64,000 nucleotides of DNA from Cytobacillus suaedae. GTDB taxonomy: Bacteria > Bacillota > Bacilli > Bacillales > Bacillaceae_L. Under the pieces are notes generated by a model. It was not told the DNA's origin. It saw only the letters and a list, made by a program, of their open reading frames with translations, and searched no databases. How positions within the stretch are numbered: position 1 is the stretch's first letter; every line of letters starts with the position of its first letter. Both the position numbers and the translations under genes were made by a program. The stretch is taken from NCBI GenBank assembly GCA_014960805.1, contig CP063163.1:2250001-2314000 (forward strand). Reading direction: 5' to 3'. Of the stretch, positions 18,230 through 26,754 are shown piece by piece.

Positions 18230-19190
18230 TTTCCTCCTCCTCCAAAAAACATGCTGCATAATGTCCTGGTTTTACCTCTTTGAATTCAGGTTCTTCTTTC
18301 ATACATTTTTCAAAAGCATAAGGACAGCGAGTATGGAATCGGCAGCTATTTGGAAAATTAATTAAGTTTGGAACACTGCCTGGTATGGATATTACTTCTC
18401 GATCTGGTTCAGCAAGATCTGGAGTAGCTTTTAATAGCGCCTGAGAATATGGGTGTTTAGCATTTTTTAAGATTTCTTCGGTTGTTGCCCATTCAACAAT
18501 TTTGCCAGCATACATGATGGCAATCTTATCACAAATGGCTGTTACCATTGGCAGGTCATGAGAAATGATAATAACAGCAGTTTCCAACTTCCGTTGAAGG
18601 TCCTTTATTAGTGCAATTACTTGTGCCTGGGTTAAGACGTCTAAACCGGTAGTTGACTCATCAGAGATTACGAGTTTCGGATTACAAGCTAGGGCCATAG
18701 CAATGGCTACACGCTGTTTCATCCCGCCACTAAATTCGTGAGGATAACTCTTCCACCGCTCACCATCAATACCTACTAACTCAAGCATCGTTTTAGTCCG
18801 TTCTGTTGCCTCTTTTTTTGATACATTCTCATGAAGCTGAATTGCTTCAATAATTTGATCCCCGATTGTGTATATGGGATTTAGCGCATTCATTGCACTC
18901 TGAGGGATAACTGAAATTTCTTTCCATCTAAGTGAATAAAGTTCCGATTCAGATGCTTTTAAAAGATCCTGACCATTAAGAAGGACCTTTCCCGATACAA
19001 CTTTCCCAGGGTATTCTATTAATCTTAAAATAGATTGGGCAACAGTAGTTTTCCCGCATCCAGATTCACCTATTAGACCAAGCATTTCCCCTTTATTTAC
19101 GGAAAAGGAGACATTTTCAACAGCTTTCGCAATGCCTTTATCCGTCTTAAAGAAAGTAGATAGGTTTTCAACTGATAACACAGTGCTCAT
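18222..19190 (-). CDS. Oligopeptide/dipeptide ABC transporter ATP-binding protein (DppD/OppD type)
   Basis: 322 aa ABC ATPase with Walker A GESGCGKTT (38-46), signature FSGGMKQR, Walker B ending in SDEST and a C-terminal oligo_HPY extension with CRFHTRCPYAFEKC. The DESTTGLD stretch replaces the common DEPT, as in many DppD proteins. AGGAG lies 9 bases before ATG 19190. It begins 3 bases after the DppC-type gene stop and overlaps the next ATPase gene, so translation is coupled. Confidence 0.92.
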   Translation of the reverse strand: MSTVLSVENLSTFFKTDKGIAKAVENVSFSVNKGEMLGLIGESGCGKTTVAQSILRLIEYPGKVVSGKVLLNGQDLLKASESELYSLRWKEISVIPQSAMNALNPIYTIGDQIIEAIQLHENVSKKEATERTKTMLELVGIDGERWKSYPHEFSGGMKQRVAIAMALACNPKLVISDESTTGLDVLTQAQVIALIKDLQRKLETAVIIISHDLPMVTAICDKIAIMYAGKIVEWATTEEILKNAKHPYSQALLKATPDLAEPDREVISIPGSVPNLINFPNSCRFHTRCPYAFEKCMKEEPEFKEVKPGHYAACFLEEEENG

Positions 19191-19193
19191 GCT

Positions 19194-20051
19194 TTAACGC
19201 TCCTTTCTTAAACGTGGATTTAAAATTTCTTCTAAAGAATAACCAGTAAAAGCAAAGCCGATAACTAGTGTTGTAATTAATAATCCTGGTGGAAGTACCC
19301 ACCAGACCCAAGCATCTGTTAAAAATGCACCTCTAGCTTGGGCATAATATAAAATGGTTCCCCAACTTTTTGTAAACGGGTCCCCAAGCCCAAGAAAACT
19401 TAAAGATGCTTCTATTAATATAGAGTGGCTAGCGGCAAGCACAAATTGTGAAAGTGCAATAGGAATTACACCTGGTAATATGTGACGCAAAAGAATCACT
19501 CTAACACTAGTACCTATTGATCTAGCTGCCTCAACATAGCCTTTTGTTTTTAATGTTAATACTTGTGAACGGATTACCCTTGCCGGGCTAGCCCAAGAAA
19601 TCAGACTAATAACAAGAATAATGTTCCAAAAGCTAGGACCGATAAATGCAGCTAGTAAAATCATTAATGGTAAAAAAGGAATGACGAGCACTAAATCTAC
19701 TAATCTCATTAAAAATGCTTCAATTTTACCTCCATAATAGCCTGCGATCACCCCAACAAGGCACCCTAATAAAATGGATATAAAGGCTGCAATAACACCG
19801 ATTAATAATGATATTCTAGTTCCGTATAAAAGCTCACTTAAGATATCTTGACCTACATCGTTTGTACCTAAAAGAAATTGCCCATTCGGCTTCGTAAAAG
19901 GTGCACCTACTCGTTCAGTTGGATCGAATGGCGCAATTAATGGAGCTAATAGGGCAATTAATAAAAAAATGACCAATAAACATAATCCAAACATACCGAG
20001 GTTATTAGAAGTAAGTACTTGCCAATATCTCCTCCACTTTTGTTTACCCAT
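19194..20051 (-). CDS. Peptide-type ABC transporter permease (DppC/OppC type)
   Basis: 285 aa. The N-terminal OppC_N segment with one helix (about 18-42) and the DPTERVGAPF loop is followed by five helices of the BPD permease domain. The EAA-like loop EAARSIGTSVRVILLRHILPG contacts the ATPases. It overlaps the DppB-type gene by 8 bases. It forms the membrane channel with its partner permease. Confidence 0.92.
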   Translation of the reverse strand: MGKQKWRRYWQVLTSNNLGMFGLCLLVIFLLIALLAPLIAPFDPTERVGAPFTKPNGQFLLGTNDVGQDILSELLYGTRISLLIGVIAAFISILLGCLVGVIAGYYGGKIEAFLMRLVDLVLVIPFLPLMILLAAFIGPSFWNIILVISLISWASPARVIRSQVLTLKTKGYVEAARSIGTSVRVILLRHILPGVIPIALSQFVLAASHSILIEASLSFLGLGDPFTKSWGTILYYAQARGAFLTDAWVWWVLPPGLLITTLVIGFAFTGYSLEEILNPRLRKER

Positions 20052-21021
20052 TTTTGCTTCCCACCTTTGGATCCAATAAAGGATAAATTAGGTCTGCTAG
20101 GAAATTAGCTATGACCACACTGAAGGTAATGATGAGAAAAGTTGCTTGAATCAGTGGATAATCTCTACTTAAAACCGATTCAAACATTAATCGACCAACA
20201 CCAGGATATGCAAATACTGTTTCGATAACTGTGGCACCACCCAAAGTAAAACCTAAACTTAGCATAAATACTGTTGCAACTGGCAATAGTGCATTTCTCA
20301 TGGCATGCTTATATTTGATTACTTTTTCTTTTACCCCTTTTGCTTTTGCCATCATGATATAATCTTCACCTAAAACATTTAACATTGAATATCTCATAAT
20401 CATAAAAGTGCTTGTCACAGAAATGAGAATAAGAGTTGATAAAGGTAGAATAAGATGTTTACTAATGTCTAATAAACGCTCAAAGCCTGTAAAATTTGAC
20501 CATGCTTTTTCTGCCCCGAACACTGGAAGCCATCCTAATTGAGAGGCAAATATAGAAACTAATATCATCCCTACCCAAAAAGATGGCATTGCACTTAAGA
20601 ACATGAACAAGGTTAAGAGGTTAGCATCGGTTCTAGTACCTCTTTTCCATGCAGAAATCGCGCCAAACATTACACCGATAATCGTAGATAACAAGAGTCC
20701 AAGACCTGTAAGCAATAGGGTCCAGGGCATTCGTTCCATTAAAAGCTCTGAAATCGGCCTTTTTTGTTGATACGAATAGCCAAAATCACCAGTTACAATG
20801 TTTTTTATATATGTTATATATTGTTGCCCAATAGAATCATTTAAACCGTGTTTATCAAGAATTGCCTCCTTTTCAGCACTGGACATAAAGCCTACGTCCT
20901 CACCTGCTAAAAAAACTAAGGGATTACCAGGCATTAGTCTAGGCAGAAGAAAATTCAATGTGAGCATTAAAATAATTACAATTAAATATTGCAAAAGCTT
21001 GCCACCTATAAATTTTCCCAT
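20044..21021 (-). CDS. Peptide-type ABC transporter permease (DppB/OppB type)
   Basis: 325 aa with six predicted helices. It starts with the helix LLQYLIVIILMLTLNFLLPRLMPG and has the cytoplasmic EAA-type loop KAKGVKEKVIKYKHAMRNALLP. GGAGGTGA lies 5 bases before ATG 21021, preferred over an upstream GTG. It follows the substrate-binding-protein gene across a hairpin at 21054-21080, so permease transcripts may be fewer than binding-protein transcripts. Confidence 0.92.
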   Translation of the reverse strand: MGKFIGGKLLQYLIVIILMLTLNFLLPRLMPGNPLVFLAGEDVGFMSSAEKEAILDKHGLNDSIGQQYITYIKNIVTGDFGYSYQQKRPISELLMERMPWTLLLTGLGLLLSTIIGVMFGAISAWKRGTRTDANLLTLFMFLSAMPSFWVGMILVSIFASQLGWLPVFGAEKAWSNFTGFERLLDISKHLILPLSTLILISVTSTFMIMRYSMLNVLGEDYIMMAKAKGVKEKVIKYKHAMRNALLPVATVFMLSLGFTLGGATVIETVFAYPGVGRLMFESVLSRDYPLIQATFLIITFSVVIANFLADLIYPLLDPKVGSKNG

Positions 21022-21053
21022 TGCTATCACCTCCACTATTTAATAAAAAATTT

Positions 21054-21080
21054 CCCGTAAAAGATCCTCTCTCTTACGGG
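21054..21080 (-). terminator. Intercistronic terminator/attenuator between binding protein and permeases
   Basis: On the minus strand, CCCGTAA / TTACGGG with a 13-base loop followed by AAATTTTTTATT. It lies 14 bases after the binding-protein stop and before the permease RBS, the usual place for partial termination in importer operons. Confidence 0.7.
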
Positions 21081-21094
21081 TGAACATTCATTTT

Positions 21095-22894
21095 TTAAAA
21101 ATCAAATTCGTCGTCTTTTTCAGTTTTCCTTTTCTTCTTATTTCTCAGAAAGAATACAATTACACCTAATACAACAACCACTCCGAATACATATAAAACA
21201 GTATTATTAGAATCTACAGTTAAATCTTCTGATTCTTTTTCCGTTTTAGATTCTGTTTCAGTTTCTTCTTCTTGCTTATCTTGTTCTGGCAACTCTGATT
21301 TTTCACCAGACACAAAGGACAATTTGTTAATTATACCTTTTCCAACCTGAAACACGAATTGATCATATTTTTCAGGATTGAATGCATTTACAATTTCTTG
21401 GTAATAGAGTGTTACAAACGGTGCATCCTCCGCAACTAGAACTTGCATGTCTTTAATGATGCCAGTTCTTTCAGCTTCATCGAAAGTTTCTTTCAATTTT
21501 TCTGCAAGTTTATCAAACTCAGTATTTTTATAGCCACCAATGTTTACAGAACCAATTGATGGGTCTGAATAAAATAGCTCGATCATACGATCAGGGAACA
21601 ACTGCATTGTATTAGACCAGCCCCATAGGCCAAGGTCAAAATCTCTACCCTTACTCACATCAAAATCTGGCCACATTAAGGAGTCTACAGTTGTAGAATC
21701 CATTGCTTTCACTGTATTCTTGATACCAACATTGTTTAAAGCTTCAGATATTAATTCAGCTGTACGAATTCGAATTGGATTACCTGAATACACAAGTGTT
21801 GTTAAGTCGATATTTTCACCTTGTTGACCCTCTCTAAATCCATCTCCGTCTATATCTTTAAAACCCGCAGTTTCTAATAATTCTTTAGATTTTTCTTGAT
21901 TAAAAACTGTCTTAAGGTCGCTATTGTAGAATGGGGATGAGGGGTGAATAAAGCCTGGACTTCCAATCTCTGCAAACCCTAGCAAAACTGTATCGACAAT
22001 ATATTTTTTATCAATTGCATAATCGATTGCTTGACGAAATGCTGATTCTGTCATTGGATATCTCTCAGCATTAATCTGAAACAGACTAGTACTATACCCT
22101 GGCCCTCTTACCACCTTTAAAGAAGGATTAGAATCAAATTGTTCAACTAGCTCTGGAGATATACTTGAAGATATTGCATCGATTTCTCCTGCTTGAAGAG
22201 CATTAAGCATTGCAGTTGTATCCTCAATGATTGGGAAAATCAATTCTTTTATTGGCGAAGCACTTTTGAAATAATCAGGATTGGCTTTCATTTTGTAATA
22301 TTGACCTGCTTTATGTTCTTCTAAAATATATGGTCCACTACCTAGGGCATTTGTTTCGTCATCTGGAGCTGAAATCGATGACCATATATGTTCAGGTAAT
22401 ATTGGTAGATCGGCTAGAGGTTGAATCATGAAATTTGGATTTGCTTGAGATAATACTAGTTTAATTGTAGTATCATTCAATACTTCGATGGATGAAATAG
22501 ATTTAAGTGGATTAGTAAAGCGTGACTTAGGATATTTAATAAAATATTCCATCGTAAATTTAACATCATTTGCAGTTAAAGGTTTTCCGTCATGCCATTT
22601 TACATTATCATGGAGAGTTAATTCATAGGATAATCCATCTGGGCTAACAGTATGTTGTGTTACTAGCCAAGGCTGAGGAATATTATTTTCATCTAGTTGG
22701 AATAGATTATCATAAAGTAAATTAACTAAATCTAATCCCGGATACCCCGTTACATACGTGTATGGATTTAAACCATTTTCAGATTTTGTTATCCCCACCT
22801 TAAGGGATTCAACAGTTCCTGCTGCACTAACAGCTGAGAGATTTGAAAGTAATAGAATCATTATAAGAAATAAACCCAAATATGACTTTTTCAT
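21095..22894 (-). CDS. Peptide-type ABC substrate-binding protein with C-terminal membrane anchor
   Basis: 599 aa SBP_bac_5 protein. A signal peptide (residues 1-24, cleavage after VSAA) has no lipobox cysteine. The binding domain covers about 30-520 (LLYDNLFQLDENNIPQPWL, WHDGKPLTANDVKF). After an acidic Glu/Lys linker (about 530-560) comes a single helix, VLYVFGVVVVLGVIVFFL, then RNKKKRK. So the protein is tethered by its C-terminus, not by a lipid as usual in bacilli. It should capture peptides or related solutes for the DppBCDF-type genes downstream. Confidence 0.9.
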   Translation of the reverse strand: MKKSYLGLFLIMILLLSNLSAVSAAGTVESLKVGITKSENGLNPYTYVTGYPGLDLVNLLYDNLFQLDENNIPQPWLVTQHTVSPDGLSYELTLHDNVKWHDGKPLTANDVKFTMEYFIKYPKSRFTNPLKSISSIEVLNDTTIKLVLSQANPNFMIQPLADLPILPEHIWSSISAPDDETNALGSGPYILEEHKAGQYYKMKANPDYFKSASPIKELIFPIIEDTTAMLNALQAGEIDAISSSISPELVEQFDSNPSLKVVRGPGYSTSLFQINAERYPMTESAFRQAIDYAIDKKYIVDTVLLGFAEIGSPGFIHPSSPFYNSDLKTVFNQEKSKELLETAGFKDIDGDGFREGQQGENIDLTTLVYSGNPIRIRTAELISEALNNVGIKNTVKAMDSTTVDSLMWPDFDVSKGRDFDLGLWGWSNTMQLFPDRMIELFYSDPSIGSVNIGGYKNTEFDKLAEKLKETFDEAERTGIIKDMQVLVAEDAPFVTLYYQEIVNAFNPEKYDQFVFQVGKGIINKLSFVSGEKSELPEQDKQEEETETESKTEKESEDLTVDSNNTVLYVFGVVVVLGVIVFFLRNKKKRKTEKDDEFDF

Positions 22895-22926
22895 TTTATC
22901 CTCCCCTGTTCAATTTTTGTAAAATT

Positions 22927-23676
22927 TTATTTAATTAATTCTTGTAAATGGAAGTTCCCCTCTCTTCGAAATGCTTCTGCAAGTGCAAAGTGACCATGTG
23001 TGGCAAGCCCATGATAAACATGAACAGCTTTATCAAGTACTTTGTGTATGGCTCTTCCTTTTTCATGGAAACTAGATAATTGAGAAAAGCCTGGATATAA
23101 AATTTCAACCGTTTTGGGATCGAGCATTGAGTCAAAGTGCATACCACTAAACTCCATTTGACTCTCAAGCATATCCATTGCTTTATCTTTTTTCTCCCAG
23201 ACTTCTGAAATATCAACGACTGTATTTGGATGATGTGGCGTCATGTAGTAGATGGTTGGAATTGGGTGCGGGCTTAATCCAGGGAGGTCATCTAGGCCAA
23301 AGTCTCTGCTTGCTAACGCTATGGATTCTAATAAAAGTGTCATCGCAGGGCGGCGATCAGGGTCTAAATCATGAAAGGAATGTTCAGGGTCTTGTGTAAT
23401 GATAATGTCTGGCTTTACTTCGCGAATGACTTTAATAAGCTTCAATTTTGATTCTTTACTTAAATCAACTGTTCCAGATTGAAAATTCAGGAATGAAACA
23501 TTTACACCTAGTACTTCTGCTGCTTTTCTAACTTGTGGTTGACTTGTTTCTCGACAGAGCATAATTGTCGCATGTGATTCTCCTCCACTCAACACATTCT
23601 TTGCTAACGCACCACCACATTCTACAACCTCCATACCATATACACCTAAGAATAGAACTTTTTGACCTTCTGCCAT
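22927..23676 (-). CDS. PIG-L-family protein with degenerate metal motif
   Basis: 249 aa. The fold pattern is that of PIG-L/LmbE deacetylases: VLFLGV at the first strand, GGALAKNVLSGGESHATIMLC, IREVKPDIIITQDPEHSFHDLDPDRRPA and HHPNTVVDIS. Active members carry (A/P)HPDDE at the end of strand 1 to bind Zn. Here that place reads GVYGMEVVECGG, lacking the His and both Asp, so deacetylase activity is doubtful. AGAGGAGG precedes ATG 23676. It is the first gene of the peptide-importer operon, 32 bases before the binding protein, which suggests a role with the imported solute. Confidence 0.75.
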   Translation of the reverse strand: MAEGQKVLFLGVYGMEVVECGGALAKNVLSGGESHATIMLCRETSQPQVRKAAEVLGVNVSFLNFQSGTVDLSKESKLKLIKVIREVKPDIIITQDPEHSFHDLDPDRRPAMTLLLESIALASRDFGLDDLPGLSPHPIPTIYYMTPHHPNTVVDISEVWEKKDKAMDMLESQMEFSGMHFDSMLDPKTVEILYPGFSQLSSFHEKGRAIHKVLDKAVHVYHGLATHGHFALAEAFRREGNFHLQELIK

Positions 23677-23712
23677 AAAAAAACCTCCTCTTGGTTTTAT
23701 GTACAATACCCC

Positions 23713-23740
23713 ACTATAGTATGTCGGGGCGTTAAACCAA
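23713..23740 (-). promoter_or_regulatory. Predicted promoter of the peptide-importer operon
   Basis: Minus strand TTGGTT, 16 bases, TATAGT, with a start near 23706. An imperfect palindrome with CCCC and GGGG arms (23709-23729) overlaps the -10 region and could be an operator. Confidence 0.4.
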
Positions 23741-23905
23741 TACTATAACCAATTTAAATTTTTGTAAATACTAAATATTATGAAAATTATATTTATTTAT
23801 AAAACTAACCTTACTCTGCCTTAATTTAATACCATAAAAAAATATTTTTTGCATTGCCTGTCTCTCTATTACATATCATTTAGCAAATACAAGGAGGGAG
23901 AAATA

Positions 23906-24838
23906 ATGAGTCTATTTAGTTACTTTGTGTTACTATCTCTGTTATTTAGCTTGATGATTGCTGTTTTTTTAACTATAAAACTAAGAAAAAGATTAACGAA
24001 TATGCATGGAATGATCATTTCGATGGTAATGGGTATGAATATTGGATTAACTTCTGGAGTTCTTTTAGGAGCTCTCTATCAAGGGGATTTATACTATTCA
24101 ACAATATTATCAATGGCTATTGGTTCACTTGCAGGACTTGTCTGTGGATCTTGTTTAGGATTATTACCTACGCTAGAAGGTTTTATGTCTGGGTTAATGG
24201 GCGGCATGATGGGAGCTATGCTTGGAGAAATGATTACTCAAGAACAAGCCGTCACTATGATAAATATTTTACTTACACTCACCATTAGTTCTTTGTTACT
24301 TTTTCCAATACTTCCAAATTCAAATGAGAACGAGATTGCTAATAAAAGATGGTTTATTAAGCCGTTTCTAACATTTGTTGCTTTATCTTCTTTTCTTCTT
24401 TTAGGTAGCCAACTTGATAAACAATTAACATTTTCTAAATTAGGCTCATCTAACAGTGAGTCTCAGAGTAAACACGAAAATCACGGTAAATCCAAGGAAC
24501 ATAATTTTCAAAATATTAAGATAAATGTTCACCCTCTTTCTTTTTCTTACAGCCCTTCTAAAATTATTGTAAAAAAGGATAATCCTGTTACGCTAACATT
24601 AATAAACCATGATTCACTAGAGCATGATTTAGAGATAAAAAATATTAACGTTCAAATTGACTCTAAAGATCAACATTCAAACCATTCTCACGGAGACGTT
24701 GACTTCCACTTGCATGTTAAAGGTGAAAATCAGGCTGAACTTACATTTACCCCTCTAGAGAAAGGTGTTTACAAATTTTATTGCACAATACCTGGCCATA
24801 CTGAAAATGGTATGATTGGAGAATTAGAAGTGAAATAA
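23906..24838 (+). CDS. Membrane-anchored cupredoxin-domain protein
   Basis: 310 aa. The N-terminal 170 residues form about five hydrophobic segments rich in Gly and Met (MHGMIISMVMGMNIG, GFMSGLMGGMMGAMLGEM). A His-rich linker follows (HENHGKSKEH and, inside the domain, HSNHSHGDVDFHLH). The C-terminal cupredoxin domain (about 200-310) ends with the type-1 copper ligands C293, H298 and M303 (FYCTIPGHTENGM), with an earlier His in NHDSLEHDLE. It probably binds copper outside the membrane. GGAGGGAG precedes ATG 23906. It is convergent with the MATE gene, 8 bases between stops, and near a CsoR-family regulator. Confidence 0.8.
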   Translation: MSLFSYFVLLSLLFSLMIAVFLTIKLRKRLTNMHGMIISMVMGMNIGLTSGVLLGALYQGDLYYSTILSMAIGSLAGLVCGSCLGLLPTLEGFMSGLMGGMMGAMLGEMITQEQAVTMINILLTLTISSLLLFPILPNSNENEIANKRWFIKPFLTFVALSSFLLLGSQLDKQLTFSKLGSSNSESQSKHENHGKSKEHNFQNIKINVHPLSFSYSPSKIIVKKDNPVTLTLINHDSLEHDLEIKNINVQIDSKDQHSNHSHGDVDFHLHVKGENQAELTFTPLEKGVYKFYCTIPGHTENGMIGELEVK

Positions 24839-24846
24839 CAACAGGG

Positions 24847-26214
24847 TCACGCCCCGCTGCCATTTTCAACAGAGGGACTGACCCTATTAAGCCATTTGTC
24901 ATTTCTGAAGTTCTTTGCAAGGAAAAAGCCTCTAAATAAATTATCTAATCCAATTGCAATCCAGATTCCTGCAATCCCCATTTCCCATGTAATACCAAGT
25001 AAATACACTCCAATAATCCGAACAACCCACATACCGAACATCGTCAAATAAAATGGATATTTTGTATTTTCTGCTCCTTGATATACTCCTGTTAATATGA
25101 GAACAATTGCTAATATTGGTTGAATAAAGGCATCAATTTGCAAGGCAATCTTTATCTCGCTGATTACACTAGGATTTTCTGTAAAGAAGCTAGCGAACCA
25201 TTCACTACCTATAAATAAAATGGCTCCAAAACATGTCATGAATACTGTCCCAATACATAACGAATAAGTGGCATAAAGTTTAGCTGTCTCCTTATCGTTT
25301 GAACCTAGACTCTGACTTACAAGAATTGTAGCTGCTGTTGCAAATCCATACCCTATCATATAGGCAAAGACTTCTATGTTACCCGCAATTTGATGAGCTG
25401 CAAAGGTATTTGTTCCTATACTTACAATAATTCCGAAATAGAGCACTTGACCAATTCTCATGGCTAGCCTTTCACCTGCAGCTGGACTACTAAGTGAAAT
25501 CATTTCTTTTTGCATCTTTTTATCAAAACGCCAGTTTGTTGACTTCCATTCTAGAAGTTTGTATTTATATATATATAGAATTAATAAGACAGAACCTACT
25601 AATCTAGAAATGAATGTTGCGTACGCTGCACCTTCAAGTCCAAGGGAAGGTATTAGGAAAAAGCCAAAGATTAAGACATAGTCGAGTAATATGTTTAACA
25701 GATTTATGAAAATACTAATCATCATCGGAGATTTTGTATCTCCAGTCCCTCTTAAAACACTACTCAATACAAACATTAACGAAATAAATATGGAGGGTAT
25801 GCCTATTATCCTGAAATAGGAATTAGCAGCTATAAGGACCTCCGGCTCCACCCCCATCAGCATTAACAAATTCTTTGAAAAAAACAGGGTTATAATCCCG
25901 AATACAATTCCAGCAAGCACAGCCAAAAGGATTGCTTGTGATGTCACTTTCTTCACTTTATCTTCTTGACCTGCACCTGTAAATTTAGCTACATACACAT
26001 TAGCTGAAACACCGATTGCCATAAATATAGCAAAATAAACCGCTAGAATTGCATTTGTAACGCCTACTGCACTTACTTCAATAAGCCCAAGCTTAGATAC
26101 AAACAATGTATCAACAAAACCAAGAATCATCTGGAAAAAGTTTTCTATTACAACTGGTATGGCTAGAATAAGTATTGTTTTAATAATTGTAATTCGATTA
26201 AAATCATTAACCAT
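24847..26214 (-). CDS. MATE-family efflux transporter
   Basis: 455 aa with 12 helices and the two-lobed MATE pattern (VIENFFQMILGFVDTLFVSKLG at 18-39; SPAAGERLAMRIGQVLYFGI near 240). MATE proteins export cationic drugs or metabolites using Na+ or H+ gradients. It starts 11 bases after a CsoR-family regulator gene, so the two form an operon under the GC-rich operator at 26513. The last codons (NGSGA) run into an inverted repeat (AGGGTCA / TGACCCT) that probably terminates both converging transcripts. Confidence 0.88.
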   Translation of the reverse strand: MVNDFNRITIIKTILILAIPVVIENFFQMILGFVDTLFVSKLGLIEVSAVGVTNAILAVYFAIFMAIGVSANVYVAKFTGAGQEDKVKKVTSQAILLAVLAGIVFGIITLFFSKNLLMLMGVEPEVLIAANSYFRIIGIPSIFISLMFVLSSVLRGTGDTKSPMMISIFINLLNILLDYVLIFGFFLIPSLGLEGAAYATFISRLVGSVLLILYIYKYKLLEWKSTNWRFDKKMQKEMISLSSPAAGERLAMRIGQVLYFGIIVSIGTNTFAAHQIAGNIEVFAYMIGYGFATAATILVSQSLGSNDKETAKLYATYSLCIGTVFMTCFGAILFIGSEWFASFFTENPSVISEIKIALQIDAFIQPILAIVLILTGVYQGAENTKYPFYLTMFGMWVVRIIGVYLLGITWEMGIAGIWIAIGLDNLFRGFFLAKNFRNDKWLNRVSPSVENGSGA

Positions 26215-26225
26215 AGAACGATCCC

Positions 26226-26498
26226 CTATCTTATAAATTTATCAATCGAATCATTCAACTCCTTTAATACTTTTTCTTCATCACCATTCCTAACTGCCTC
26301 GATAAGACAGCCTTCCAAATGATCCTTCAAGATTAACTTCCCACAATTATCAAGTGCTGAACGTATAGCGGCCAATTGAATCAATAGTTGAGAACAATCC
26401 CCCCCTTCCTTAGACATTTCCTTTACTGCGCGAACATGTCCCTCTATTCTAGCCAAACGATTAACTATACTATTTCTGTGTTTATGATGATCAGCCAT
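26226..26498 (-). CDS. CsoR/RcnR/FrmR-family transcriptional repressor
   Basis: 90 aa DUF156 protein: HRNSIVNRLARIEGHVRAVKEM (7-28), C35 (GGDCSQ), H60 and C64 (DHLEGC). The C-H-C set matches Cu(I)-sensing CsoR, but persulfide (CstR) or other thiol sensing is also possible because the diagnostic residues are few. GGAGGTG lies 6 bases before ATG 26498. It is upstream of and cotranscribed with the MATE gene. Its probable operator overlaps the leader 15-33 bases upstream, so it should repress itself and the transporter. Confidence 0.85.
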   Translation of the reverse strand: MADHHKHRNSIVNRLARIEGHVRAVKEMSKEGGDCSQLLIQLAAIRSALDNCGKLILKDHLEGCLIEAVRNGDEEKVLKELNDSIDKFIR

Positions 26499-26512
26499 AA
26501 TATTCACCTCCG

Positions 26513-26531
26513 TATCCCCCTATGGGGGTTA
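26513..26531 (-). promoter_or_regulatory. CsoR-type operator upstream of the regulator-MATE operon
   Basis: TATCCCCCTATGGGGGTTA: five C, a TAT centre, five G, flanked by AT. It has the form of CsoR-family operators. It lies next to the ribosome-binding site of the regulator gene. Confidence 0.7.
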
Positions 26532-26706
26532 TTAATACTTTATTTTATTACAAAATTCAGAATAATATAATAATAACACGTTAATTTTTATTCTCCCTTC
26601 TTTAGATGTAATTAGAAGCAGTCTACTTCTTAAGCGTCTGTTAATTATAAAACACTTTAAATTTATTACGGAACAGTAGCAGACACCATCTTCTCTCCCC
26701 AAAAAA

Positions 26707-26731
26707 GGCGCAAGCCACGGAGGCTAGCGCC
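26707..26731 (-). terminator. Terminator of ileS
   Basis: GGCGC(A)AGCC / GGCT(A)GCGCC stem followed by TTTTTT on the minus strand, about 25 bases past the ileS stop. Confidence 0.85.
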
Positions 26732-26754
26732 AATCATCCTATTTTTCTTATTGA

